A stretch of DNA of 64,000 nt from Macrosoma leucophasiata (GCA_036365455.1 JAWQUS010000002.1:6200001-6264000); one strand, 5' to 3'. Positions 10,409-20,965 are shown, counted from the stretch's first letter. Notes: generated by a model from the sequence alone, not told the origin. Numbers and translations: made by a program.

Positions 10409-12883
10409 CTACCTCCATCGATTTCGTAAACGCCTTGCGTAGCGTTCAGGATTAACACAATAATTACTTATGGTATCTTGAGGTCTTGCAGACTGCTGCG
10501 GCTGGGATTTAATCTTGCTAAGTATGGGATCCCATGATGTTGATAATCGCCATCCATCTTCTCTATTGAAATTTGGGTGTTTTTTAATTTCAATAGCCTC
10601 GCGTACCATTCGTGGAATGGGTTTGTGTTCTCTAGCGAGTATTTGAATTTTATCAAACCGGATGTAATGGTTTGGCTTATCCGCTATGTGTTCACAGACT
10701 GCAGACCTCCCTGTTCTTCGGTTTTTGACATCAGCAATGTGCTCTTTAACGCGGGTGGATACAGCTCTCTTCGCTTGACCAATATATGAGAGTCCACAAT
10801 CACAATCTAATTTATAAATGCCAGAATTTTGTAATGGAATATTACTTTTAATGGGTCTTAAATACTGATGAATCTTTTTATATGGTTTGAAAACTGTTTT
10901 AATGGAATTCTTTTTTAAAATGTTGCTGATTTTATCTGTGACACCCTTAACGTAAGGTAGTATGGCTGGTTGTCGTTCTACTGTAGGTGGTTTCACGCGG
11001 CCTCTGTGACGGACGGGTGGTACATGGAGCTTGTTGTTATGTAGCACCTGGCGTAGGTGCTTCAGCTCCCCCTGAAGATGGTGGTCGTCACAGATGCCTC
11101 GTGCTCTCTGAAATAGAGATGAGCCAACGGCAGATAAATGTGCCGGGTGATGGTGTGATTCACCATTAAGGTACCTATCAGTATGGGTAGACTTCCTAAA
11201 CACAGTGTGACTGAGTGTGTTATTGGTTTTTCTAATTAATAAAGTATCTAAGAAGGCTAATTTATTGTCCTGTTCCAATTCCATAGTGAATTTGATTTTA
11301 TGGTGTATGGAATTGAGATGTGAAAGAAAAACAGAAACATTATTGCTATCCAATATGGTGAATGTGTCATCTACATATCGTTTATAAATGCGAGGTGTTA
11401 TGGTTGTAGTGCTCAGGGCTCTCTCCTCAAAGTCCTCCATGAATATATCGGCGACTATGGGAGAGACTGGGGAGCCCATGGCAACTCCGTCTATTTGTAG
11501 GTAGAATTCCCCATTCCACATTAGATAGCCAGATGTCAGGCACCATTCAAGTAGTTCTGCATATTGACGGGGCATATTGTGAGCAATTAGCTTTCTTTTA
11601 ACAATCTCGACACAATCCTTAACCGGTAAACATGTAAATAAGGATTCAACATCGAAGCTGACCATTGTTTCATTTGCTGATAGTTGTAGATGTTTGACTT
11701 CAGCAATGAAACTGTACGAGTCTTTGACATACGCTCTAGTTTGTCCCCGCAGTGGTGAAAGTATATGTGCCACATGTTTTGCCAATTTGTAAGTTGGAGT
11801 GTCAATTTGACTAACTATGGGACGAAGGGGAGCGCCAGTCTTATGTATTTTAGGGAGCCCATACAGTTTGGGTGGCTTTGGACAAGCAGGTAAAAGTTTT
11901 GGTACGTCAAGATCCAATGAATATGAATATTTATGCAGTAAATCGGTAGTCTTTTTTAATATACTAGAGGTGGGGTCTTTGTTTACCTTTTTATATGTGC
12001 TTTCATCCGATAACAGCGATAAGATTTTATCATTGTAGTCTGACGTGTCCATCACAACCGTAGCGTTTCCTTTATCAGCACGGAGGACGATGATGTCTTC
12101 TGATCGTCTCAACGTCGTCAGTGAGCGGAGTTCTTCACGAGACAGATTAGGTTTTGGTGGCCGGCAGTGTCGTAACGTAGACGATACGTCCTGTCGGATT
12201 TCCTCGGCTGTCTCCTTTGGAACTTGATTCCTAATGACGCAGTCCTCGACGTAACTGATAATCTCTTCGTACGGTATCCTCGATGGAGCTGGTGCAAAGT
12301 TTAAACCCTTTTCCAGCACCCCAATAGTCGAATCATCCAAAGTTTGTTTTGATAGATTGACAACTGCTTTGACGTTGACATTGACGGATGACTTGTCGTT
12401 GTCTATGGGTGTGTTCAGATTTGAATGTTTTTGACCCGTAACCGACTGTTTTTCTAATTTTTCGTATTTACTTATTTGTTTAATTTTGCAGTTATTTAAT
12501 GTAAATTTTGCGCGTAAGTCGGTTTGTTCGTTACAATTTTGCCAATCTTCTATTTTTAATGTATTTTCGAGGGTTTTAGAGACTTCACTGATGTCGTGTT
12601 CTGTATGTGCGATTTCCGAACGGTTTTGTTGAATTAGCTGACATAATAATTTAGTACTTGCTTGGCGGAGGATGATGTTGCTCTTTTTGATGTCTTTTTT
12701 TGGAGCAATGCGCACACATACTGGTATCAGGTTGTTGTCTCTGCATCTCTTCAAAAACGTCAGGCCCGCCAACAACCGTGAGCGCCTATTCTTCAGTTTC
12801 TCCAACCGCCGGATATATTTTGCAGTTAACGTTCCGTACGTTCTAACATGATATGTTCTTAGGTTTTCGCGAGCTACACTCAT
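10409..12883 (-). CDS. Penelope-like reverse transcriptase/GIY-YIG endonuclease (unit 2)
   Basis: Second complete 824-residue copy, 2629 bp from unit 1. All catalytic motifs are kept (YVDD 503-506, GIY 689-691, YIG 700-702). The only protein difference I find is Ala for Thr at residue 704, directly after YIGQ, from a T/C change at 8146 versus 10775. The near identity implies recent duplication, concerted copying or an assembly effect. Confidence 0.93.
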   Translation of the reverse strand: MSVARENLRTYHVRTYGTLTAKYIRRLEKLKNRRSRLLAGLTFLKRCRDNNLIPVCVRIAPKKDIKKSNIILRQASTKLLCQLIQQNRSEIAHTEHDISEVSKTLENTLKIEDWQNCNEQTDLRAKFTLNNCKIKQISKYEKLEKQSVTGQKHSNLNTPIDNDKSSVNVNVKAVVNLSKQTLDDSTIGVLEKGLNFAPAPSRIPYEEIISYVEDCVIRNQVPKETAEEIRQDVSSTLRHCRPPKPNLSREELRSLTTLRRSEDIIVLRADKGNATVVMDTSDYNDKILSLLSDESTYKKVNKDPTSSILKKTTDLLHKYSYSLDLDVPKLLPACPKPPKLYGLPKIHKTGAPLRPIVSQIDTPTYKLAKHVAHILSPLRGQTRAYVKDSYSFIAEVKHLQLSANETMVSFDVESLFTCLPVKDCVEIVKRKLIAHNMPRQYAELLEWCLTSGYLMWNGEFYLQIDGVAMGSPVSPIVADIFMEDFEERALSTTTITPRIYKRYVDDTFTILDSNNVSVFLSHLNSIHHKIKFTMELEQDNKLAFLDTLLIRKTNNTLSHTVFRKSTHTDRYLNGESHHHPAHLSAVGSSLFQRARGICDDHHLQGELKHLRQVLHNNKLHVPPVRHRGRVKPPTVERQPAILPYVKGVTDKISNILKKNSIKTVFKPYKKIHQYLRPIKSNIPLQNSGIYKLDCDCGLSYIGQAKRAVSTRVKEHIADVKNRRTGRSAVCEHIADKPNHYIRFDKIQILAREHKPIPRMVREAIEIKKHPNFNREDGWRLSTSWDPILSKIKSQPQQSARPQDTISNYCVNPERYARRLRNRWR

Positions 12884-13037
12884 TGAAATAAAACTATTTT
12901 TACGGATTTATCTCGCGTATATTAAACTAAAATGATTTTTAAAATCAACCCGACGTTTCGGTCGCTTTTCAGCTTCCGTGGTCCCGGGCAGACTGAGGTG
13001 ACATTTGTCTGACAGAAGTTTGAAAAATTATATGTAG

Positions 13038-13233
13038 CTACCTCCATCGATTTCGTAAACGCCTTGCGTAGCGTTCAGGATTAACACAATAATTACTTAT
13101 GGTATCTTGAGGTCTTGCAGACTGCTGCGGCTGGGATTTAATCTTGCTAAGTATGGGATCCCATGATGTTGATAATCGCCATCCATCTTCTCTATTGAAA
13201 TTTGGGTGTTTTTTAATTTCAATAGCCTCGCGT
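13038..13233 (-). pseudogene. Penelope ORF 3' end, truncated unit
   Basis: Encodes only the last ~64 residues (from REAIEIKKHPNFN, residue 761, to the RRLRNRWR terminus). The upstream part is replaced at 13233/13234 by the inverted fragment, so no RT or nuclease core is present. Confidence 0.85.
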
Positions 13234-14061
13234 ATTAGAAAAACCAATAACACACTCAGTCACACTGTGTTTAGGAAGTCTACCCATACTGATAGGTACC
13301 TTAATGGTGAATCACACCATCACCCGGCACATTTATCTGCCGTTGGCTCATCTCTATTTCAGAGAGCACGAGGCATCTGTGACGACCACCATCTTCAGGG
13401 GGAGCTGAAGCACCTACGCCAGGTGCTACATAACAACAAGCTCCATGTACCACCCGTCCGTCACAGAGGCCGCGTGAAACCACCTACAGTAGAACGACAA
13501 CCAGCCATACTACCTTACGTTAAGGGTGTCACAGATAAAATCAGCAACATTTTAAAAAAGAATTCCATTAAAACAGTTTTCAAACCATATAAAAAGATTC
13601 ATCAGTATTTAAGACCCATTAAAAGTAATATTCCATTACAAAATTCTGGCATTTATAAATTAGATTGTGATTGTGGACTCTCATATATTGGTCAAACGAA
13701 GAGAGCTGTATCCACCCGCGTTAAAGAGCACATTGCTGATGTCAAAAACCGAAGAACAGGGAGGTCTGCAGTCTGTGAACACATAGCGGATAAGCCAAAC
13801 CATTACATCCGGTTTGATAAAATTCAAATACTCGCTAGAGAACACAAACCCATTCCACGAATGGTACGCGAGGCTATTGAAATTAAAAAACACCCAAATT
13901 TCAATAGAGAAGATGGATGGCGATTATCAACATCATGGGATCCCATACTTAGCAAGATTAAATCCCAGCCGCAGCAGTCTGCAAGACCTCAAGATACCAT
14001 AAGTAATTATTGTGTTAATCCTGAACGCTACGCAAGGCGTTTACGAAATCGATGGAGGTAG
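13234..14061 (+). pseudogene. inverted Penelope ORF fragment (GIY-YIG part)
   Basis: On the plus strand, encodes residues ~550 to the C-terminus (from IRKTNNTLSHTVF) including the complete GIY-YIG nuclease (GIYKLDCDCGLSYIG), but no reverse transcriptase core. The open frame formally starts at 13144 only by reading antisense through the abutting minus-strand fragment; that N-terminal stretch is artificial. This is the inverted 5' cap of the array. Confidence 0.88.
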
Positions 14062-14217
14062 CTACATATAATTTTTCAAACTTCTGTCAGACAAATGTCA
14101 CCTCAGTCTGCCCGGGACCACGGAAGCTGAAAAGCGACCGAAACGTCGGGTTGATTTTAAAAATCATTTTAGTTTAATATACGCGAGATAAATCCGTAAA
14201 AATAGTTTTATTTCAAT

Positions 14218-14357
14218 AAATTATTTTCACTTAAATGTTCAAGTGGGTTTCCAAGAACACTCCTCATATTGGCTCGAAACTGTCGTTGTTCCCGTCGTTC
14301 GTCTTCATATGCCGCTGCATCTAACATATTCCATGCTAAATATGTTCTTCCCGACAT
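14218..14357 (-). pseudogene. HARBI1-like transposase N-terminal exon
   Basis: Minus strand, ATG at 14357-14355, reading MSGRTYLAWNMLDAAAYEDE then a basic run to NPLEHLSEN. The frame passes into the target duplication (14218-14229) and resumes on the other side of the Penelope array at 7590. This shows that the array landed inside an exon. Confidence 0.7.
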
Positions 14358-14779
14358 TATTTTCACAAGTAATGCAAGTAATACTCGAAATTAAATTATT
14401 TAAAACTCAGTAAAACTGTTTTCATGCACAATTTTGCTAGTGAATGAATTTACTACTATCGACACGGTATTTCTCGATAGCATCTGTCAAATTTAAGACT
14501 CATGGTACCGAATTTCTATGGCATTGATCTAAATGACAATCGCTAGCGATTTGATTTCGATACGTTTGATAACTCGTATGAACTCATACTACGGATTTGA
14601 GTTCTACGAGTGATCACCAGAGGCGCTGTAAAATTTTTCATAGATATTTTTTACGTAGTCGCTAGCGAGTAAAACCTTTGTAAACTCATGGTAGTGCTAC
14701 AGTATTGTTGTTACAGAACAACAACACTTGTCACTTTTACATAGTATTTCAGTAATAATAGCTGGGCACTTGTAGGTAT

Positions 14780-15010
14780 AACAATCATTTTACCAAGACT
14801 AAATTCATGTTGCAAAGCCTGTTTAAGGTGTTTTTTTAAATCACAACCATGTATTAGTTTCTGGGTGCCACTGCGGCATTTTGCTTTTAATTAAACAAAA
14901 TAACGTTTCATAAGTTTCCACTATTTTATTGGGAAGCAGAGCATAAATAGTAGGAATAATGTTTGTATGATATTTTGTACGCCCAATATCGACATGAATC
15001 GTGAATGGAA
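14780..15010 (-). pseudogene. MULE-like transposase relic
   Basis: Minus-strand frame from about 15005: FTIHVDIGRTKYHTNIIPTI then YALLPNKIVETYETLF and KSKMPQWHPETNTW, a stop, and in another frame HGCDLKKHLKQALQHEFSLG. The order 'P-YALLPNK--ETY--LF--LK ... W-P ... GCDFHFKQAL' matches the MULE transposase core found in FLYWCH-linked insect elements. Further upstream (15010-15240, minus) the run YRKGNTSLGAQWML could be the FLYWCH finger. The usual DFE triad region is missing or shifted. Family assignment from memory of the pattern. Confidence 0.5.
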
Positions 15011-15238
15011 GTTGATGGAATTTTCTAACGCATGTTTTAAATCATCACAGAAGAATCTCTTTGATGGGCAACAATTTCTCACATGTTGCGATGGACAAAA
15101 ACGAGAAATCCGATGCGATCTACATGCTTAAACTGTTCAAGTTCAACTGTATTAGCCATATTATTGAATAACATCCACTGAGCGCCTAGTGATGTGTTTC
15201 CTTTTCTATACAGTTTTTTGTTTACACTTTGGATAGTT

Positions 15239-15480
15239 GAGATCATCATATCAGCCGTAATATGTCCACTGCTGGACTAAAACCTACCCATAAGGAGATG
15301 ATGGGATACATACCCTCCCCCCTGCCATAATCGCCACGCTGAGCATATAAATTTGCGATCGCGGTGGCGGTAGTTTCATCGCAGGACGCTGATGCCCATC
15401 TTGCATTATTGCATTTACCTACTACCGCCCCATTGGAATGGTTTGACCGCCATTGTTCGGTTGACGGATAGTTGGGATAT
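15239..15480 (-). repeat. RTE-tailed interspersed repeat
   Basis: On the minus strand it ends CCAGCAGTGGACATATTACG GCTGATATGATGAT, the 3' end shared with the RTE-like fragments at 18722-19055 and 20820-20965. The rest (CGGTAGTAGGTAAATGCAAT) is unassigned. Confidence 0.5.
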
Positions 15481-15490
15481 TGGCAACTAA

Positions 15491-17236
15491 ATGAAGTCTA
15501 GAAGCTCTTCTCCAGTTTCTGGAATGAATAGAATAAAATCTAAGTTGGGTGACATTCTTGAGAACACGCAAGATGTGTTAAAACGATGGAGCGAGTATTA
15601 TGGGGAAATGTATGATTATGCTCACAACCCTGACGCCGGAGTTGCTGACTTGACGGTGCCGGCTTGTGAGGATATAACAATAGATGAGATTGTATGGGCG
15701 ATACGAAGTTTGAAATGTGGTAAGGCTGCGGGTATTGATCAGGTTTCTGCCGAAATGATCAAATATGGTGGTGCTGCCCTTTGGGATTCTTTCTGGGTGT
15801 TGTGCAACCTTTGCTGGAGGTCCGGAAGAATCCCAAAGGATTGGCGGTGTGCGGTCATCGTGCCTTTGTATAAAGGCAAGGGTTCACGTATGGACTGCAC
15901 CAGCTATCGAGCGATCAGTTTGATCAGTTTGGCAGCTAAAGTGTATGGAAAAGTCTTAGAAAGAAGAATGAAAGAGAAGTCCGACGGGCTGTTGTGGGAT
16001 GCACAGGGTGGTTTCAGAACTGGAAGAGGATGTATGGATCAAGTTTTCTCCCTCCGCAACATCGTAGAGAAGCATCTTGCTGTGAGCCAGAAGGTTTTCT
16101 GCGGTTTTGTGGATTTGGAGAAGGCGTTTGATAGGGTATTACGAAAGGAGCTGTGGGACATTTTGCCAGAGTATGGTATTGATGGCAGTCTGCTCCGTGC
16201 AATACAGTCCACGTATGTGGGCTGTCAAGCATGTGTGCGGGTAGATGGTAACATGTCACCCTGGTTTGATGTTAACATCGGTGTCAAACAGGGTTGCGTG
16301 CTTTCGTCTAGGCTGTTTATTATATATCTGGACAAATGCCTCCAGAGGGTGAAGTTGATGGATGTGGGAGTGCGTATGGGTGACTTAGTGGTGAACTGTC
16401 TGCTTTACGCAGATGATGCGGTAATTGTTAGCTCTACACCATCTGGGCTACAAGCACTAGTCACAGTCATGAAAGAGGATTGTATGGAGAAAGGCTTACA
16501 ATTGAATGTAAATAAAACTAAAGTATTAGTATTTGAAAGAGATGAACAGAGAACAAATGCAAGGGTAGTAGTAGATGATGCAGTGTTAGAACAGGTTGAT
16601 GAAATTGTATATCTTGGATGTGCTTTTAGCAAGGATGGTAGGTACACCACTGACATAGAAAGAAGAGTGCTTGCTGGGAATTGCGTGAATGAAGCGTTGG
16701 GTAAGCTGCTAGAATCTAAACATCTCAGCCAGCGGGCTCGACTAGCCGTACATAATGCTGTACTTACTCCAACGCTTTTATATGGAAGCGAGAGCTGGGT
16801 ATGCAGGAAAGAGCATGAAAGTAAGTTGAACGCGGTCGAGATGAGATCTTTGCGCAAGATCTGCGGTGTATCACTCACCGATCGCGTTCGTAATGAAGAT
16901 GTAAGAAAGAGACTTTGTGTGAATGATAGTATCGGTGTAAAAATGAAAAAAGGCATGCTCCGATGGTTCGGGCATATAGAAAGAATGTCGAATGAGCGAA
17001 TGACTAAACAGATATACAATGCGAATGTGGATGGTTGCAGAGGCCCAGGAAGACCAAGGCTAACCTACCATGACCAAATAGGTCGAGTTCTGTCTGATGG
17101 TGGGGTCAAAAGTCTTAGGAATCGGCGTGCATGTATGAAGAGAATGATGAAAGTAGACGAGGCACGAGAGGTTTGTCAGAACCGGGATGTCTGGCGCTCT
17201 ACACTCTCTGCCTACCCCGTTAGGGACCTGGCGTGA
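15491..17236 (+). CDS. RTE-like non-LTR retrotransposon reverse transcriptase (5' truncated)
   Basis: 581-residue open frame. Reverse transcriptase blocks in order: KCGKAAGIDQVSAEMIKYGG (75-94), FVDLEKAFD (206-214, first catalytic Asp), GVKQGCVLS (264-272), YADD (306-309, catalytic pair). The C-terminal region has LLYGSESWVC and MLRWFGHIERM, typical of the RTE/Proto2 group. The usual N-terminal AP endonuclease is absent, so this is a 5'-truncated copy; the listed ATG is simply the first in the surviving frame. It ends CCCCGTTAGGGACCTGGCGTGA, followed by the short ATACATACATATA tail common in RTE elements. No internal stop, so the insertion is fairly young. Related 3' fragments lie at 32034-32520, 34134-34540 and 39628-39790. 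Confidence 0.88.
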   Translation: MKSRSSSPVSGMNRIKSKLGDILENTQDVLKRWSEYYGEMYDYAHNPDAGVADLTVPACEDITIDEIVWAIRSLKCGKAAGIDQVSAEMIKYGGAALWDSFWVLCNLCWRSGRIPKDWRCAVIVPLYKGKGSRMDCTSYRAISLISLAAKVYGKVLERRMKEKSDGLLWDAQGGFRTGRGCMDQVFSLRNIVEKHLAVSQKVFCGFVDLEKAFDRVLRKELWDILPEYGIDGSLLRAIQSTYVGCQACVRVDGNMSPWFDVNIGVKQGCVLSSRLFIIYLDKCLQRVKLMDVGVRMGDLVVNCLLYADDAVIVSSTPSGLQALVTVMKEDCMEKGLQLNVNKTKVLVFERDEQRTNARVVVDDAVLEQVDEIVYLGCAFSKDGRYTTDIERRVLAGNCVNEALGKLLESKHLSQRARLAVHNAVLTPTLLYGSESWVCRKEHESKLNAVEMRSLRKICGVSLTDRVRNEDVRKRLCVNDSIGVKMKKGMLRWFGHIERMSNERMTKQIYNANVDGCRGPGRPRLTYHDQIGRVLSDGGVKSLRNRRACMKRMMKVDEAREVCQNRDVWRSTLSAYPVRDLA

Positions 17237-17307
17237 AGATACATACATATAAATGAAGTCCTATGTCTTGAAAAATAATCTGCGTGACTGTACTTTGACA
17301 TGAATTC

Positions 17308-17490
17308 GGTTAAAATGTGAACGTGTGTCCAGTTGGCGAAAACAAAATGGTATTTTATTTAAGTTTCACTATGTGGACACACGCAAAAATATTGTCGTGT
17401 CCAGACGACGAAATAACAAGTCATTACAATTTCAAGTTTAACCAACTGGACATACGTGTGTCCGGTCGTCCGTGTCGAGTTGACGAATGG
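17308..17490 (+). mobile_element. MITE family M1, copy 1
   Basis: Ends are inverted: GTGTGTCCAGTTGG near 17322 and CCAACTGGACATACGTGTGT near 17443. A second copy in the opposite orientation is at 38012-38178, and both contain GTCGTGTCCAGACGACGAAA or its complement. No coding capacity. Confidence 0.65.
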
Positions 17491-17559
17491 ACTCTTTTGA
17501 TGCCATTTTTGAAGAACCCCCTCAGAGGGAAGATTGTTTCTTATCGCTTATTATGAAAT

Positions 17560-18715
17560 TGGAATTCATATTACGAATTTTTACTTCCATTTATTTAATA
17601 CAGTGTTTCATAGCAATATACATTTTATTTTTATTTAATATCATAAAATAACAAGTGATAATTAAAAATACCGCCGGGCATTGAAGACTGCTGCTAATTA
17701 AAACACTGTTCCTGAAATCGTATTTCGAAATATTTTAATTGAAGCATAATAAAAGATATTTTTAGTAATATTTTCTCTCGCTGAAACGTTGATGCAGTGT
17801 GGTAACTGTGTGATTGACAGTGCTGGATTTAAGCATAGGCAATATAGGCAGTTGGGCCTACAACAAAAAATCCACCACGCCAATAAAAAAAACAAAAAAA
17901 TTGATATTTTTTTTGTTTCTACTGACCCTTTGCTCAGTAGAAACACAAAATTACTGAGTTTTGTTACAAATTGTTAGACGAAAAACTTATTTTTTTAGGG
18001 AAATAGACTTCGACAATATTATCGATACCTTCGCTATTTAATGTTAAATTCAGACGAAAAATAATTCAGCTTGTAGGTAGGTACCTCTAGTTTAATTTTG
18101 ACCAAATTTTATGTTAGCCAACATATTCAGATGCTCTCTTCTTTGACTTGACCATAATATTTAAAAAAAAAAAAATATTTCAGCACTAGAGACGATCGCT
18201 TATTTTATATTCTCTCCCTTATTCATAAAAGCATTTTAGCTAGTGTTGCTTATCTCTCCTTTGTCTTTTTCTATCCTATGCAATTGACAACACGACTGAT
18301 AAAGACAAATCATATTATAACTAAAACGTATCTAATGTACGATTATGAATAAGGGGGTTATCTCTATCAATCTCCCCAAAATTAAAATGGCCAGTTACAT
18401 ACACGCCATAATAATAAATTTAGCCTTCCGGTGATCTCTCCCGATAAAATTGTTCTCGAAATACTAAAAAGGCTCTACTCACCCTCTGCAGGGGGTAAAT
18501 GGTCTGATGTTGCCGTAAAAGAATGTTTAACAGGTCTTTTTTCGTGCGTGATTGTGGGATAAACAAATGAAACATTATATAATATTGTTTTCCTAGTTTG
18601 GAATAGGTTATATTTGTTACCCACAACGGCGTAACAATGTACTTAATTGCGTCGGTTGTTATAACGTGCTGATTTATAAGATAATTCGACGGTTAATGGA
18701 AATATTTGTTGTTAT
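17560..18715. other. no gene recognised
   Basis: AT-rich. Includes the coding-like but unassigned frame 17789-17977 and an A-run at 18163. Nothing nameable. Confidence 0.5.
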
Positions 18716-18721
18716 TTGTTA

Positions 18722-19075
18722 CTAGAGAGCTATGCTCAGAGTTTCTCTGCGAGATCGAATCAGAAATGAGGAGATCCGCATGAGAACCAAAGTTACCGAC
18801 ATAGCTCTCCGAATAGCGAGACTCAAGTGGCAGTGGGCAGGGCACATAGCACGAAGAACTGAAGGCCGTTGGGGCAGAGCAGTTCTTGAGTGGCGAACGC
18901 GTACCGGAAAACGAAGCGTAGGCAGGCCCCCCCACAAGATGGACCGACGATTGGTGAAGGTCGCGGGCAATCACTGGTTGAGGGCGGCCCAGGACTGTTC
19001 GTTGTGGCATACCTTGGGGGAGGCCTTTGTTCAGCAGTGGACGTCTTTTGGCTGAGATGATGATGATGATTTGTT
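18722..19075 (+). pseudogene. RTE-like LINE, C-terminal fragment
   Basis: 107-codon frame MLRVSLRDRIRNEEIRMRTK then RLKWQWAGHIARRTEGRWGR and LGEAFVQQWTSFG, stop, then a (TGA)n tail. This is the C-terminal end of a very common lepidopteran endonuclease-reverse transcriptase. Only the last ~100 residues are present; the RT core is gone. Confidence 0.8.
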
Positions 19076-19097
19076 GCTTATAGGCTTGTGGTAAAGT

Positions 19098-19185
19098 TTC
19101 AGGGCGAGATTCACAGACCACACTACGACTTTACTTTCAGCAAAGTACTCTTAGAACTGTCAAATCTCATACTTTACATACAGTG
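19098..19185 (+). repeat. partial copy of MITE M2
   Basis: GGGCGAGATTCACAGACCAC and the following ACTACGACTTTACTTT match one end of the complete MITE at 30067-30204. Confidence 0.6.
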
Positions 19186-19189
19186 AGTT

Positions 19190-19472
19190 TACGGAGCTCG
19201 CGGGCGTAGGCAACACGGCATTACCTAATATACTTGCCGCTGAATGGTAGTGTTCAGCACTATCGTGTTCCGGTCAGGTGGTAATGTACGGCCCTGTAAT
19301 TTCTGGCACAGAGGCATAAAACCTTAGGCATCAGGAGTTACCACTCCTTACTTACTCCTCCTGCGTTACCACGCATCTGCATTTTGAGCTTGGTTTATGT
19401 GTGAATGTCTATAGGCTGCAGTCATCACTTAACATTAATGTGAACAGCATGCTTGATTGCCACTTGTATGGT
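19190..19472 (+). repeat. SINE-A copy
   Basis: Sense copy lacking the first ~20 bases, with a small internal duplication near CTCCTTACTTACTCCTCCTG. Ends GCCACTTGTATGGTGTTTTT. Confidence 0.7.
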
Positions 19473-19857
19473 GTTTTTCTTTCTTTTTCTATTGTTTGTG
19501 TTACATAGGGAATTCTAATATTATTTTTTGATCAGTTTAAATACTATCTAACTATAGCTGTGTAGGACATAACCAAAATGGTCCGAACGGAAGAGCAGCG
19601 TTGGTTGTCATACAACCCATTTAATGCTGAAAATCCTAACAATACCTACACCAAGCCATATAGTCAAGTAAGATCACATACTGATGTATGGAATTGTGAC
19701 CTATTTAACGGTGGGTCACCGCTTATTCTGAATTACGATGAATGTAGCCACAAATCAATTATAAATTTATGTTAAATATTTTAGTGGTTGCGAAAAACCA
19801 CGATGTCTCTTTGTTTATATTAAAAACGTTGATTAAAAGCGGGGTCGGTTTTACTGG

Positions 19858-20220
19858 TACCGTGCGTAGGCACCAGCGCATTACAATATACTTGCCGCTA
19901 AATGATAGTGTTCAGCACTATCGTGTTCCGGTCAGGTGGGAATAGGTATACGGCCCTGTAATTTTCGGCACAGAGGCATAACACGTTAGGCCTCAGGAGT
20001 GGTAACGCATCTGCATTTTGACCTTGGTCTTTGATTGGGTGTCTATAGGCTGCAATCACTTAACATCTACACACAAACCAGAGGTCTAAATGCAGATGCG
20101 TTCCCACCCCTGAGACCTAAGTTTAAGCCGAACACTATCCTTTGGCGGCAGATAGATTACGTAATGCGATGGTGCCTATACCCTCAAGTCCCTGCATGGG
20201 GATTCTCTCTACCACAAAAA
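19858..20220. repeat. two SINE-A copies tail to tail
   Basis: A sense copy (19858-20065) runs directly into an antisense, variant-subfamily copy (about 20050-20220) ending CTCTCTACCAC. Together they form an imperfect hairpin. The 89-codon frame at 20035-20304 is only this repeat. Confidence 0.65.
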
Positions 20221-20741
20221 AAAACCAAAAGCTTTAGCGCATATACTATGAGTCACTTTATTACTTTATTATCACTTTTTGATTACCACAAAAGTTATTT
20301 CTAAGAACAATAGATTCTTAGCCATGAAAGACATAGCTCTATTCATTGGCTGCAGGAAACGTATTTTCTAATCCTCATTAACGTCTTTACAGCAAGTCAA
20401 GGACAGTCGCTTCCAGTTCTGGTGTGTGCACACGTGGGTGTTAATTGGAGTAAGGGGCCGCATCCGTTAATGAGCAAGTACAATGACCGGTGTAGTTGAA
20501 CGCGTGTATTTTGCTTCAAGTAGAGATGTTCCGACTAATCGGTGACTATTCGGCAAAAGACGCCAACAATGTGGCTTATTAATTTACAAGTATTTCTTAA
20601 TAAAATGTAGGTTCTGGGCGAATAGCATAAAATAAAAGCATTGGTTGTTATTTTATTTTTAATCTAAATTTTTTGGAGGCTTTTTTCCACTGCAGGATAT
20701 GTCAGCCCCATCATATTTTCTTTAAGAAGGACACCTATAAT

Positions 20742-20778
20742 AGTATTTTAACATTACATAATGTAATGTTAAAATACT
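20742..20778. repeat. perfect palindrome, 18-bp arms
   Basis: AGTATTTTAACATTACAT, one A, then its exact reverse complement. Confidence 0.8.
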
Positions 20779-20819
20779 CAATAACGATTTTGCTGCATCA
20801 CTAAACGGTAGTATTAAGT

Positions 20820-20965
20820 GTTTAGTCATCATATCATCATATCAGCCATAAGACGTCCACTGCTGAACATAGGCCTCCCCCAAGGACCTCCATGCCGACC
20901 GATCGGAAGCGACGTGCATCCAGCGGGTACCTGCAGCCTTGATCAGGTCGTCGGTCTTAGTAATC
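20820..20965 (-). pseudogene. RTE-like LINE, C-terminal fragment
   Basis: Minus strand reads TDDLIKAAGTRWMHVASDRS then WRSLGEAYVQQWTSYG, stop, and an ATGATGATATGATGA tail. About 45 residues of the same protein end as 18722-19055. Confidence 0.7.

Larger units (their letters stand above)
7591..14217 (-). mobile_element. Penelope-like element array (two tandem units plus inverted partial unit)
   Basis: Reading the minus strand from right to left: an inverted 3' part of a unit (14217-13234), a same-sense 3' part (13233-12884), a full unit (12883-10255), a second full unit (10254-7623), and the first 32 bases of a third ORF (7622-7591). The repeat period is 2629 bp. The ~150-bp segments between ORFs, containing CCCGACGTTTCGGTCGCTTT, act as the 'pseudo-LTRs' known for this class. 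Head-to-tail units with an inverted terminal piece are the established Penelope arrangement. Confidence 0.9.
5401..14755. mobile_element. PIF/Harbinger transposon, decayed and interrupted by a Penelope-like array
   Basis: Terminal inverted repeats match at 29 of 30 positions: 5401-5430 begins TTACTGAAATACTATGTAAA, and 14726-14755 is its reverse complement. Subterminal sequence (GTAGCACTACCATGAGTT and CTCGCTAGCG) is also mirrored at both ends. Inside are the two genes typical of this superfamily, a Myb/zeste-like protein (5901-6311, plus) and a HARBI1-like transposase (minus). The target duplication is not clean: the flanking trinucleotides read TTA on the left and TAA on the right. Removing the insertion at 7591-14217 leaves an element of about 2.7 kb. 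Confidence 0.8.

Noticed and set aside
13144..13233. N-terminal 30 codons of the 305-codon frame
   Set aside because: Antisense reading of the minus-strand Penelope fragment joined to the inverted piece; not a natural N-terminus.
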